A DNA stretch of 64,000 bases from Motacilla alba alba. Its lineage: Eukaryota; Chordata; Aves; Passeriformes; Motacillidae. This document shows positions 21,701 through 35,500 of the stretch, piece after piece. The notes beneath the pieces were generated by a model. That model saw nothing but the letters and a program-made list of their open reading frames with translations. It was not told the DNA's origin and did no database searches. Both the position numbers and the translations under genes were made by a program. The DNA lies in contig NC_052017.1 of NCBI RefSeq assembly GCF_015832195.1, positions 106,428,929-106,492,928 on the forward strand. Reading direction: 5' to 3'. Each line of letters begins with the position of its first letter. Position 1 is the stretch's first letter.

Positions 21701-24700
21701 TGCAGAGTCAGCTTTGCTGCAAGTCCTTTCTTGTTTCCCTCTGGAGTCCCTCAGTTACCATCCACGCCACAATGTAGGTCCTTGCAAGCTCTTTGGTCAT
21801 GCTACAACTGCTCAGCTACAGCTGTCCCCACTGATGGAGCAGCATGACCTCCATGAGAAAGGACTCCCTTCCTAGGTGATTGGCTACAGAGCACCATGAG
21901 ATGGTCTACCCAAGCCCAGCATGATAGTGTTGCTTCCCTGTGCTGGACCAACGTGTCTTCTGTTTCAGCAGAAGCCACTCTCATCTTTGTGTGTTGCCTC
22001 CTTGTTGCTCTTACATCTCAACTCATACCAGTCAGGACTCATTGGTGTGAAATGTGGGGAAATCCCAGGCTGCATGGCTCTTCCTGAGCTCCTGTTGGCT
22101 AGGCAAATCACCTGTCACAGGGAGAGGATTCAGGAGTTAGAGGGAATTGCATGCAAATGGGAAGAGCAACCAAAGAGCCCCAATTCTCCCAGATCTGCTG
22201 AGGCTAAAGACTGCAGTTGGCAGTGCACCTGCTTTGGTGAGGGGTGGAGCTGTGGCTGTGCAATGGGTAAACTTCACAGCCTTTCTCCTTCAAAGCCAAG
22301 CATCATATTTTGCTCCAAAGCAATTGTACCACCCACCTGTGAAAGAGGAGTACTGGTGACTTCCAACTGGATGGACAGCAACCAGCAGGCAGCGAAACCA
22401 CTCACATCTAACAGAAGCTGCAGCTCTTGTAATGGTAGCTGATGAGCAGAAGCTGGTCGGTTTCCAGGGCAGGAATGACTCACAGCCCATCTATGATTAC
22501 CTGTGAGTCCTCCTGCCCAGCTCCCAGCTCCCCAGGGCCTGGTGCAGCGATGTCTGCTTCCTGAGTTCAGGGAAAGGGAAAAGGTGCCTTGCTCCCTGTT
22601 GATGAGTGTGGATTAAACCATGTTTGCCCTAGGTTGCAGGTAATACCAATAGCACCAAGCGCTCCCTCCTGCTGCATGTCAAGTTTGGGAGCATCCTGGC
22701 CTGAAAGACCAGATGTATTAGCCTGACCCGTAAGTGAAGCATCTGCATCAAAGAGGACGCAAGATTAACATGTACATGGACAGCTCGTGGCAGCGACCTT
22801 TTGTAACTATGCCTGCTTGCCTCATTACAGGCCCTTTATCTGGTAGATGGACTCATTTGCCAATATAAATACACACTTGCCAGCAGGGGTCGAACACAGT
22901 GCATAAAGTGCTGGAGAAACTGGAAGAGCAAAATGTGTCCAGCATACGCAGCAATGCCAGGAGAAGAGCACCGTTGGAGCCCAGGAGAACAGACCCAGCC
23001 ATATCACAGCATAGTTCTTGCTTTGATTCCTCTTCCCCCAGTCTCTCTATAGCCACAGCTGCCTGAAGGGGAGAGAAAAAGAACAGAAGTCCCTCTCAAT
23101 GCTCACTGCAATTACATAGAGTACATCAGCCCACCCCACTCTGTTGGCTGGAGCAAGGTGGTGGGACCTTTGGCTGCTCTCAGGCCAGCTCTCTGCATTG
23201 TGGTGTCTCCAGAGTGGCAAAGTTCACTCTCCCTTTCACTCCCAATGTACAGCTGGCCCCCACAACTGTCTCTTGTTCGCAACAACAGAGTACCTAAGTG
23301 GGCCATGCTTCCTAGGGCATCTGCCAACACAAGACTTGAGCCTCCTAGTCTCCCACAGCGCTGGCTCCAGGGATAAAGCATGTGGACATGGCAAAGATGT
23401 CTCTGCCTGTTCCCTCCCAGCAGGAGCTCTGCTACAGTTGGATCTCCGTCTGAATGCTGCTCTAGGTCTGCACAGTGAGCATCCTCCAGAGCTGTGGAGT
23501 TCCCACTCTTCCTTGGGAGCAGGAGTGCACAGTGCAGGGTGCTAGGCTTAGTGTACCAAGCTCTTATCCACATTGCAAGCCTGATGAGTGATCCCTACTT
23601 GCTAAGTTTCCTGATATGTTTTTCTATGTCCAGATGCTATCCCCAACCTATCTGGAGAGCCATTCCCCACAACCACCTTGTACACTTCTCCCAGTTGTCT
23701 CTCTCTTGGGAGTCGCATGCAGAATGGATATTTTGAGATTTGGAATGTCAGTCCACAAGCAGGAAGTGAGCACTTTTACATGTTCCAAGCTCCCCGTTAC
23801 ATTCTTCGGTGTATGCAGACTCTAAAGAGCTATCAGGTTGTTTTTGTGACAAAGTACCTGTCTGGTTGTACATGTGCCATCACTCTGCTGAATTCTCCTC
23901 TCCTTTGAATGGGGAGGGATTTCCCATCCTTGCTGTGAACTTTCACTCATGAAAGAGCACTTCACTGTGGACAAGATGGCCTCACAAGTGATGGCTCCAT
24001 TCTGGAGTTCTGAATACTGCTGACTCTTCAAAAGACTGGATTTGCTGCTCAGCCTTTCCCTCAGAGTAGCAGCCCTTATCCAGCTAAATTCATCTGGGGG
24101 AATTCCACCTGTAAGATGTGCAAGTAAGGGCAAAGACATCCTTTGCTTTGTCCCTGTCAAGTTTCTGCTCCCCAAGGCCTTGCTTTCTCTGTTGGTAGTT
24201 CCTGCATGCAGCAGCAAGTCTGCTCCCCGCGTGTTTCGCTAAAGCCAAGATGCCCACACATTTTTTCCATTGTGAACCTGGCTTCATCCCTGCCAGCTCA
24301 CGCAAGCAGCTATTGTTAAGTAATTGTTTGAGTCATCCACTGAGCCCACACCCAAGCAGGCTTTTCAGATTTAGAACATGGGAGATTCACTGCTGTTGGC
24401 GTGGCTTTGGGGTACCCTACCTCCTGCCTCTGCCCAGGAGGATGGTAGCAGTGAACACACTCCATATGGGCCATTTCACGCCCATCCTTGCTTTCCCAGC
24501 CCCCAGCCACCAGTAACAGAAACTTAATGCAATACAGAAGAGCCACCAGCTTGCACCCAAGATGGAGCAAGGGTTTTTTCTCCTGATGCTGCTGGATTTC
24601 AGAGGTATCCCTTTCTTCCCCTTTTATCCCTATACCCACTGTCATTACCTGAACAAATGTCAGAGCTGCTTCCCTCACCAGTGATGATGCTTCCCCCTCA

Positions 24701-24900
24701 ACCCTACTTGATGAGTGGGGTTTATACTTGAATTTTAGTTTGGCACAGTTACTACTCCCCAACCCTGGCAATTAGAGGATTTGAGAAGTTCATTATGGAG
24801 CCCTAAGTTTTCATATGGTCATTCTGGCTGACACCACACTTTGTACCACCTTTCTACATACACAGCCAAAATACTCGGCACATTTTCAGAAGAGGGAAGA
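18790..24900. other. Intergenic sequence without recognised genes
   Basis: Six kilobases of mixed-composition DNA in which I recognise neither exons nor repeat families. Open frames of 60-173 codons (longest 21921-22442 on +, 23112-23573 on -) have no family signature and overlap frames on the other strand. Confidence 0.6.
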
Positions 24901-25012
24901 TTAAAAACCCAACCAAAAAAAAAATATAAAAACCAACCAAAACAACCCCCCCCCCAAAAAAAAAAAAAACCACAAAAAAAAACAAAAACCAAAAAAAACT
25001 CCAGGAAAAAAC
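24901..25012. repeat. A/C-rich low-complexity tract
   Basis: A-rich sequence with CCAACC/CCAAAA groupings and a run of C followed by a run of A around 24946-24970. It is low-complexity DNA and gives Lys/Pro/Gln-rich or Phe/Gly-rich spurious frames. Confidence 0.85.
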
Positions 25013-25034
25013 CCAAAGTGAATTACTAAAGTTT

Positions 25035-25165
25035 ATAAGGCTAATACTTTATAGAGCTAGTATGCACAGGCCTGGGGCCTTCAAGATAATATAATCTAAT
25101 GCTTGGAGATCCCCTGATGAAAGGCACTATATATGCAAAGTGCTTTATAAACATTAATTAGTTAA
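25035..25165 (+). mobile_element. Possible ancient amniote SINE/LINE tail
   Basis: The stretch GAGATCCCCTGATGAAAGGCACTATATATGCAAAGT-like (about 25107-25141) followed by GTGCTTTATAAACATTAATTA (25140-25160) resembles the 3' ends of old vertebrate retroposons, in which a 'GATGAAAGGCGCTATA' core and a 'GCTTTACAAACATTAATTAA' end recur. The family cannot be fixed by eye. Confidence 0.3.
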
Positions 25166-28100
25166 TGTTGAAAATTTTGCCTAGGGCAAAAAAAAAAAAA
25201 TCCTACCAAAAATCCCCCTTCCCTCCCTCTCTTTAGTCCCTAACTATACAAAGTTAATGATTCTGTGTGTGCAAACTTGGAGTACATTTTAATTTCTGTT
25301 TACTTCTGGGGAGATGGAAGCACTGGAAGTACTTTCATATACGTTATGCTTCTGCAAGCATTAGTAACACGGTGGCTTCTCCTATTGAGTGCTTTAATCT
25401 CCATGAATGAGGACACCCCAACATCTTCAGCATAACTTTGGACCACAGTGTTTGCAGCAAAATTGCCCAGGCTCTACTCACTCATCGTTTTATAGTCTGT
25501 AATCACCAACCAACCAAGCAAGCAATGAGCCAACCCATGTGTGAAGGTCTTTGTGACAATAGTTTCCATTCCAGGCCATCTTTACAAACTTTGGGTAACC
25601 AACAGGTGGTTTCAGTGTCATCACCACATCATATGTCGCCACATAATGTATGCACAGGGAGCAATGGACAAAGTAATACACATGTTGCTTATCACAAAAG
25701 GAGGGAGTCTGAAGGACAGAGCAGACCTTGCAGGATAAGGATGTGTTTCAAAGTCAGTGGTGTAAAAGGCAAAAAGTTCTGCACTCAATGATATATCCAG
25801 CAATGATATTCCAGGTATATTTAATCTCTCCTTCATGATTTTTCCCAGGGAAACATTCAGCTTTTAGATAATAGTAGGGGTTGTTTTCCCTGGAAGCCCA
25901 CATCTGCTCAGGCATAGTAGTCCACCACAGTCCACCCCACTCCTTTCAGAGCACTGTGCTCACTTCCAGGCTTTGCAAAGCTTAGGGAACCCTCATAGGC
26001 AACATTCTTCTCCTGAAGAAACCCTTTCCATCCCTGACAAAGCCTTTACAGAGTCCACTCAATTCAAGCAAGTCTGCACCATGCATGCTCCTAGTATACC
26101 AAATCAGCTGCCTGACTTGAACTTCTCCTTACCATGTCCACCAGCAAAGTACCAGCATGCCCCATGCCCTATGGCCAGGGTGGGTGACTGCTTCCCACCA
26201 CTCTTCTCCCAGGTGCAAGGGCAGCAAAGACCCCAAGAGAAGAAGATGTGCAGGCAAATCCCTTCCCTGAAAAGCTGGTGGTCTCTTCTGGAGTCTTTTT
26301 TCCCCATCTGTCATGTTGGAACCCCAAACTCATGCCTGTCAGCCCAGACACTGGGATAAAAGTGCTTGACGGAGCAGGAGGAACTTTACTGACTGAGAGG
26401 CAGAATGCAGCCTGCTTGCAGAAGCAGGGTCTGGCCCAGCAGGGTTTTACAGAGCTGGGTCAACCAGGTCCCCATGGCAGTAGCTGGATGCAGAGAGACC
26501 TTTTATTCTGCATCTGCTGCCTTCCCTGTCAGCTGGGTTTTTGCAGGCATCTGATCTTTTCCCAGCACCCACAGCAGCTAGTGCTGCCTCCCTGACAATG
26601 GATCTTTGGTGGGGGATGCTTTTCCTTCCCCTCTCCTGGGTCCTGGGGGTCTCAAGGACTACTCTTAGGATTTTGGCTCCCCACAGTGCCAGCCTGTGAG
26701 ATGTTGCTGTGCAATAGCAGCAGGACACTAAGCCGGACATTTTCTGTCTGTCTGGAATGTCTCTGGGAGAGGCAGCATTAAGGGATGAGACCATGGCAAG
26801 GACCCACAATTTCCCTTAGCCTCAGACTTGGTAACTGGCATGAGCAGTCTTAAAGTGAAATGGACTCAGCCTCAGTGACCACAGGCCATGCTGATGGTGT
26901 CTGTCTTGTGCCTCCAGCGCTTGGCAGCCAGGCAGCTACATGGCTTGGGAATGAATCTCCTCTCCAGCAGCTCGTGAAGAGGTGACTTGTTGAGCTTCAC
27001 TGCCTGTGGGTGCAGCACTGTGCTTGGCAGGTGAAATGATGGGACCGAGGAATCGATGCATTCCCAAGGATCTCAGCTCTCATGACAGCCCCCCTTAGTA
27101 TCAATGGCAGCTATTGATGGAGTCTTTGGAGATTGAAAGGCTGTAAAGGTTTGCTCTGGTCTGTTCCAATCAGTGCCACCTCTGGGCACAGTCAGGGTTC
27201 AGCTGAACATCCAACTCAGGAGAGTCATCTTGGGGGAGTTTTGCCTGTACACAAAATCAAGATCAAGCTAGCGGAGAACAGTCACACATGTGTCTAATGT
27301 GGATGTACCTGAATGAGCTAAGCTATACTTTCATCTTGTGCAGTTAGGAATGTTTAATTTTAATCCTGTGTCAATAGGGAAAAAAATTGTATGAAGTCCT
27401 AATAAATAAATTATGCTGCCGAGTGCTCCGATCAGCACATCCTAGCTAGAAGCAGTACAGAAAAAGTCACCTTACAGCACTGCAGGCTGCTTTGAAACAT
27501 CCCTTCAAATAGATGTTGTTGCAAGCCACTGATACCAGTGCTGTTGTGTTGGCTTCAGATCATGAAGCATTTGCCATTCTGAGAGTGTGCAACTCTGAGG
27601 AGGAAGAAAAATGAGAAATATTTAGTAGTATTTGATGATCAACTTGAGAACTCTTGAAGAACCCTGATTTTTCAAAATCATTGCGCATTTGCTTTCAGAC
27701 AGTCTGGCTGCTTTCAGGCGTATCATGCTGGGCACATGCCAAGGCAACCACTGAAATTGCAAGTCTGCTTGGAAAATCTAGATGGGAGATTGTGATGGAG
27801 GAAACTGTCTGTGCTGCTGTTGCTGAAGTTACTGATTTTTACCTCCTCTGTTTTTAAATTACTTTGTGGCATTATTTGCTCACAAAGAGACAGCTAGGAA
27901 TGCAAGGAGAAACTGGAGACTGGAAGCATGTTTTATACTGCTATGGGCAAAAGACTTGATTTTCCTGGGATTTCTTGGATACTCAGATCCTGGTTAAGTT
28001 CCAGGGACAACAACTAGCACAGGGAGCTCTTGTGTGTAGGTCAGATACCACCAGTTTCACCAAAGGTGTTGGTCTGTGCCACAGCAGAATATTTGCAGTT

Positions 28101-31100
28101 GTATTAGGACAGAAGCTGTTTACCATCTACTGATGAACTTTTATGTGTAAAACGTCCCTTTCAATTTGGGCTGAAGCAGACACTTGCTTTGATAGTTATA
28201 TGAAAAAACCCCTAACTTTGCTTTGGGATATTTATAACCAAAACACTCAGAGTTATTGCAGCATAAAATCTGCTTCACTGGGTCTTGGTGATATAAAAAA
28301 GGAAAAAAAAAAGAGGAAGAAAAAGAAGGTTAATATAATAAAGAAAAAAAGACAGATGAGTACACAGAACACACTTCAGATCTACAGCACTATATTGTCC
28401 CAGCAATGCCACCAATTCAATTTAAATCCTAAGGAAAAAGCTAATGCTATTGAAGCACTGCAAATTAACAACAGCCCGGGCCTTGTACATCACCCCTTCA
28501 CAACAACCAGCCCATCAAACACCTTTGCTGCTCCACACGAAGACAGAGTGTAGGAAAAGTGAAATGGTTTCTCATCCTCTGCCCTGCCAGAGGCAAGTGC
28601 CAGCTCTCACTGTTGTAAAGTGTAAGGCAAGGCAATCTGCAGTGCTATGGAAAGAAAACAAATACCACAGTAGCAGGCAGGCAGGCAGAATGAGACAGAG
28701 ATATTTTTAATTGATGCTAGAGGAACATAAATAGATGAAGCTGGCATTAAGCAGCACAGCCCTTTTTCTCTCTCTGCCAGGTACCCATTTACCCGGGCTC
28801 ATAACCAAAGGCCAACATGACATCAGAAGCCCTGTGGTGTTTTGCCTTTGGGCAACAGCCGGTAAAACTGGTTTCATCTGGCAGATGAGCATGTGAGCTG
28901 AGGTAATTGGTGTGTTCTTTTCTGCCTCAGATTCCTTATCTCATCCTGAATATTCCCATAACCTCCCTTTTTCCAGCCCCTTTTGTTTCTCAACAAAAAA
29001 AATATTTACATTGAAATAAACAGTGGGAGCCTCTAGATCGAATCGGGAGACAGGGTGCTGGTGAACAAAGAGCAGTGCAGTGACAGCTGAAGAAAGGATA
29101 AGCTGGAAAGGGGGGCTTTTTCTACTGGGGCTGTTCCTGAACAGAAGGGGTTGGAACAGACACCCTTTGATAAAGGATCTCACTCAAAACCAGCTGCCCT
29201 TCCATTTTTCTTTCACTCCTGAGGTCAGTTTGGATTCTTCTTCTTAGGTGTTTTGCAACTGCAGAATAAAACCCACCTGAATGTGATCAGAGCACAATGT
29301 GGGAATCTTTCCATATGCCTAGGCTGAAAACAACCAGGGCTGCCCATTCCTAGGGCTGTATTAGCAATGCTTTGGCAGCACAGCCATCCCAGGCTATTCA
29401 GAGGTTGGGCAGGCTTCCTGCGGGCATCCCTCACATCTCTGACTGCTTTGCTCACTTGAGGAGAGCAGGATCAAGGAATAAATCCTGCCAGCAAAACTGA
29501 ATTTTCTAGCATATCACTGAATGTACATTACTGGTGGTTTTGTTGGATTGTCTATGTGGATGAGTGACTTCACCCATTGCAGTTGTCATTTAGGGATGGC
29601 CACAGCATGTCTGCAGGATACATGCGCTCAGAACACTACTGTGGGGCAGCACCACAGCCAGGTAATGTGTGACTGGGTAATCTGGGGGATTGGACAGAGA
29701 ATTCTGGCTTGTTTGGAACATATGAACCTCTACAAGCATCCCCTGGAAAGAAGTTGGAAGGCAAAAAAGGGTTTTCTCCTTCCTTCCTTCCCTTTAAATA
29801 TACTACTGATACATATAAATGTGGCTGAATGACTAGGCACCATGCCCAACAGGGACATGCTGGGGATAAAGTTGCAGGTAGGATGCTGCCTCCATCTCTG
29901 TAACTTAAGGAAACGTGGCCTGCTTTTCAGAAATACTGTTCTTTCTACTTATAGGTCCCTTTGGAGCTAGGAGATGCTGGAAGCATGGAAAAGCTTGGGA
30001 AATCTAGCAATAGACAAACCCAGACAGAGGCTAAACAGGCTCTGGGTTTAGCCTCTCACATTTTGAATGTTCTCCCTCTTCTCCTATGGAAATCACTGGT
30101 GAAACTTCCCACCAAAGTGAAGCTGGATCCCAGTCTGTTAATGCTGACATATTAAGAAGGAGAAGAAAATGCAGAACATAAGATAGAAAAAAGAGCCTCC
30201 AACCTGCTAAACAAGGCTAAAACACAAATCCGGTGGTTATGTTAAACAGCCTAAATGAAAGTTATCCAAATGTACAGGATTATAGGAGAAGAAAGAAAAC
30301 AGACAACTGGAAAGAGATGATGAAAAATAGGCTAAGGGAGGAGGAAGATATAAAAGGTGGGAAATTAATTTGAAAATCCACTTGGGGATGAGAGAGAGGC
30401 CAAAGAAGATGCAGAAGGAGGACACAAGGAAGGTTGGTGTGAAACACAGCTAGTTCTGGGTGTAGGCATCCACAAGGGGGCTTTGACATCTGGGTCTGAG
30501 CCTCACAGATGACAGGAAGAAACACCTGGAGGAGTGTAGACACCTCCAGAGAGGCTGGAAATTGTCTCAGCTCTTTGTGGTCTCTATGGAAAAACATATA
30601 GGGGAAAATGGAGGAGGGAAGGAATGAAGGGGGCGGGTCCCTTGTCTGGCCCACCTTACTGGACATGCCCCAGAGATCAAGCCTGGACAGGTGCTGCAGG
30701 ACCTCCTGCTTTTTTTCTGAGGGGCTTAAGGGTTTCTGGAAGGACTGAGAAGCCCAGGTCAGGGATGTGGTCGAAGCGGTGAGCATGGCAAACCCAGGTG
30801 GCTCCTCCAGAACCTCCCCCTGCCCAGACACACACAGACCCACACCCCCCACATCCCTCTTTGCACCACCCTGCTGCTCCCAGCCCACGGTCCAGCGCTG
30901 CAGGCCTATCCAAGATCTTACCAGGAAGCCAAAGGGCTACAGCCTGTGCTGCTCTACACCCCTACATGGCACATAGAAATTTGGGAGCCAGAGACTGAGG
31001 AGACTTCTGATCTTGTCCAGGAGGGTGGCTCTTCCCTCAGATCCAGCCCCACAGTGACAGCATATGATGCTCCCTGTCTACCAGGTTTCAAACCAGATCC

Positions 31101-32404
31101 ACACAGACAAAGCTGGGAACACTGTTTTGACCTCTCCTCCTATCCCTGTCCTCTCTCCTGTATTGAGAATTTTTGGCCAGGGTCTTAGCAGCAGAAGGAC
31201 ACATCCCCCGCTGCTTCTCCCTTTGGTGAAATACTAACCAGCACACCACTTCGGCAAGGAGACAAATGCCTCAGGTTCAGAAAACACATTTTGGACTTTT
31301 AAGAAGAGTGAAATGAGGCAGCTGCCCATTGTGGGCAATTAAGCTTAATGTGATATTGAATTCAGCTGTTTAATACACCCAGATGCTCCAGCAGTGAGTG
31401 TATAAAAAACCCCCAACTTCAATAAATAATGAAGATGTGAAGAATTTTTTTTTTCTGTTTGTTTCCTTTTTTAATGAAAATGGCAAACTATATGCTACTG
31501 TACATCTGCATCAGTTATTTAACATGACATCTTGCTGTAGTAATAATCCATCAACATCCAGTATTACATATGGATTCATAAAAAGGTTTATGCTTGTGTT
31601 GGTTCTTTTGCTGTCTGCCAAACTAATTATATACATTTTACAATAAATTATACATATTGAGCTGAGAACCTGCTGTGCTAATTGCTCACATTTTTGTAGG
31701 GGAAAAATGTGGTCATGGAGTGCTTTTTTCATTTTAAGCATATTGAGAACATGGCAGAAGAAGATGCTATGTCTTCAGTTTTTCAGAGCTGAAAAATCAA
31801 TATTTAGCCCTAAAATAAGTAAAACAAACAAAAAAATCAGGAAGAGAGAACTTGGTGGAAGCTTTCTCTGGTGTGTTCTTGCCCCTCTGTGTCTTCACTT
31901 CGTGAGATATGGAAATACAAACACAATTTCAATGTTTGTATTTCTGCGGGTGTCCCATGAAATTAAGACTGAACTTCTACTGTACCAAAAGCTAAGAGCA
32001 CCCTGAAATGCCTCCCCAAATCAGGACCCCCCCAAAGAAGATGTGAAGGAGCTCTGCATCTGCCTTTCTTGAAGTTCTTTGTTTGCTCTTCAGCAACAGT
32101 GACGCGTAATTATGAGATACAGCTTCACTGTTCACAGAATTTCTGTGAGTAATACCTTAAATATAGTTTATTACATTAAGCTCAGCACTTGCACCCAATG
32201 GCTTTCAAGTCCCATTAGGACAGAATCCCCATTCTGCTTTGTGCTGAAAAAAATGTAAAAGATCTCTCTTGATTGAAAAGAAAGAGAAGACAGAATTAAA
32301 ACTCCAGAAAATCTGAACAATGGCACCAAGTAAAGAGGTAGAGCCACATTTCACACTCCCTGAGCAATCTTTCACATCTCAATCAGTCCAGTCTTCTTGG
32401 AAAT
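25166..32404. other. Intergenic sequence without recognised genes
   Basis: No exons or repeat families were recognised. It includes a purine-rich run at about 28296-28352 and moderately GC-rich unique sequence around 30.4-31.1 kb, where a 202-codon - strand frame (30280-30888) occurs without any known domain. Confidence 0.6.
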
Positions 32405-32530
32405 GACAGAAAACATACAATGGTTGAGGTTGGAAGGGGTCTCTAGAGATCATCTTGTTCTCTCCCACCTGGCACAAGCAGGAGTTGTCCAGGACTGTGT
32501 CCAGATGCCTTTTGATCTCCTGGGGACCCA
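32405..32530 (-). mobile_element. CR1 LINE 3'-end fragment
   Basis: On the + strand ATGGTTGAGGTTGGAAGGGG, then CTAGAGATCATCTTGTTC, followed by CAAGCAGGAGTTGTCCAGGA and TGTCCAGATGCCTTTTGAT, is the reverse complement of a CR1 3' UTR. It ends or fades near 32530. The terminal ATTCTATG repeat is not preserved. Confidence 0.75.
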
Positions 32531-35500
32531 GAGGATTTGCCTGACGGTGGAACAAGGAACTGGGCACCCAGAACCCCTCGCTGCCAGCAGCACATCTCCC
32601 AGCCCCAGCAGTGAGTACAGGCACTGCCCTGGGCTGCATCCCCTCTTGCTGCTGCACAGTTACAGCTGTAGCACTTTTTGGGTGGTTTCTCATCACTGGT
32701 GCTGCTCTTGCAGCTCTCACTCATGCAGCAAGGCCCCATGAGCTGGGGAGGACACCATCACGAAAGCTCCATGGTCACCAGTGCTAAGCAGTCACCACAT
32801 CTGCTGTGTGGAGCACCAGCTGAGGCTGGCCCAGAGCAGGCGGCTGAGTCAAAAATAAAGCCAAACACTGAGGACAAATAAATGCCCTAATTTTTTAAGA
32901 CATGCATTGAAAGGGGTGGTTCATCTTGTATTGCAGCTGTTATCAGGCCAATAAGAAAAGCAAGGAATAAAAGTAAAAAACAAACATGTGTCTAAATCGC
33001 TCAAGTTGAAAAAAAAAAAAAAAGTACTTTTAAAATGAAGGCATATTAGCTAAAAAAAAAACCCCAAAGATAAAGAGTAACATTTACTACAAATGTGTAG
33101 GAGCATCCTGGTTCTCATCACACTACAGGCCCATATCATGTCTTTGATGGAAGAGATTAGAAAAAGACCCATAGCATAGACAACAGGGAATAGGAAAGCA
33201 GCATTTCCTAAACACTTTAAAAATGTGCACCTTTTTTACCCAAGGAAAACAAACTATATACTGTTCTGATTGATTTATTATCTCAGCATTGCCCTTCGGG
33301 CTCAGTGGATATATTAACATTAAGCAGGTAAAGACTTAGGAATAATTTAAAATAGAGTTTACAGCAGCTGCAGATCTGACTGAATTCTGCTGTAAGATGG
33401 TGAAAAAGACAGAAATGCTCTGTTAAATTTAGAGAAAAAGACAGTTATGTTTAAGTGTGTTAGTGAGAAGAGGCTGAGGCTCACTGTGGCCGTGAATTCT
33501 CTGCCAAACTGGCACATGAACATCATGGTACATTTGGTTTGGTCTCACAGAGGAGGTCCTTCCTCAGAGCCTGACATTCCTTCCTTCTCCAAAGAGCAAT
33601 GGATGATTTTTCCTTTTTGCCAAGGAGCAGATCAATCAGGAATGAACTTAAATGCATGAAACATGTTAAACCCACCAAGTTACATGCACTGTATTTGGTT
33701 TTCCTTAAACATTGTTTCTTTGTACTTCCTTGCTAGCCTTCAAAGTATGTCAAGTACTCTGCTCATGCAATATCTGGTTTCAGGCAAACCAGCATGGCAG
33801 TTTGCCTGAGCTGAGAAAATGTGCTTGAAGTCGGCATTCACAGACGGCTTCAACATCCTAAGGAAAATGCTTTGTTTTTGTAGCCTGAAAGTATGTCACA
33901 AACATGAATAGAATTATACACTCGCTCTCCCTCACCCTCAATCCTCTTTACCTGAGGAAAAAATTATACACTTCCAATTACAGGGCCGGTTAAAATCAAT
34001 ACAAAGGTGGGAGAAAACAGATCATTTTTCTTATGGAAGTAACTGTTTTCATTAATTTTTCATTAGTCCTGCTTTTGTTGTGCTATCCATCACTGAAGAA
34101 GCTGGTATGCAGTAGATTACATTTAGGTTATCTTACATGCTTCCAGGATTTAGTAGATATTGCCCGATAAAGCTGCGAGCTTTATGGCTTTAACTTACAT
34201 CTATCAATAATGCATCAGAAGAGAATTTTTCTGCAGAACAGCTGTCCCTGATCCAAGCAGCTTTCTTCTGGAATAGCTGCACTGGTTACAGTGGAGATGA
34301 TAGCACAGCTTTTACTGATCTAAAGGCTACAACTGTGAGAAAGATTAGTAGATGCTTAAGGAGGAAGATAATCTGTGAGGGTTTGAGCCCAAGTTTCCCA
34401 CTGTTGTAAGTTTTATTGTGGAGCATTTGAAGCTGGGAGCCAGCCGTGCCTTGCCCCATCTCAACAGCCACACCTGGAAAACATTCTTGCCATCCTGGCA
34501 TGCAGCAGGATTTTGTTGTGACCACTGTATGAACAAACAAAGCTCTTTCACAAACTGCACTGGTTCCTTCTCCCATTTTAATGCCTGAGTTCTGTGTTAA
34601 GGAACATAAACATAAACAGAAAATGATAGTTCCTATTGAAGAGCTGAGGCAGAGAAAGGAAATGAAGTAGACCATCAGCTGACTTCACTTAAAACATATA
34701 AGGTAAAGGAAATTTTATTTAATTTGATTTATTTTTCTCTCACTTTGGAAGGAATTAGAAAAAGAAATCAGAAGGTGTGTCAAGCCTAACATGGTTGTAA
34801 TGCTAACATTTTAAGCTTATTCAGACATCCCAGCAATGCCTTCTATGTGCTTGAATAGGTTCAAACTTTCAGTTTAAAAAAATAAATGTGTCACAGTTCC
34901 TCCTTGATTTCCAACTCTTTCTGTACTGCAAGAGGGCTAGAGGGCTTGTGGAAAAGTGGGACTCCGTCTGTGCAGTTTGAGGCCCAAGTGAGTGACAGTC
35001 GAGCTTCTTCAGCCTCTCCAGCTGCAAGGTGAGTTTATTGCTGCTTTCTTCCCTTAGAAGTAGAGAGATGCTTAATTGAAGGTCTGTACAATGCTTTGAA
35101 GAGACCCAGAACTGCATTAGGGCCAAAGTTATTACTCTTGAGCTGCCCAGGCACAGCACCCAGCAGAAGAAAAACAAGCCTCCTGAACTGGAGAAAGAGA
35201 GGGAAAGAAATACACAGCTGCTTTTGGTTTTAATGTAAGCCATGCAGAACTGAAATATTTATTCAGAAGCAGCAGGGATTAGTGAAATTATGGCTCCAGA
35301 TCTTCAGAACAAGCATCCGTGCTCTGCTTGTTTTGCCTTTTGTTTTTGCAATTTCTTGGCAGTTAATCAAATGAAGTATCAAACATCCACTGGTGAGCCT
35401 CACTGAGCCCTCTGGTTTGACCTGAAGTCAGAATGAATGCAGTACATGAGTTTAGGGGACTTCACCACATGCAGTTTTTGGTTTAAGTCAACGTCATCCT

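Noticed and set aside
30280..30888. 202-codon - strand open frame
   Set aside because: No recognisable domain, ordinary composition and no conserved neighbour; likely chance.
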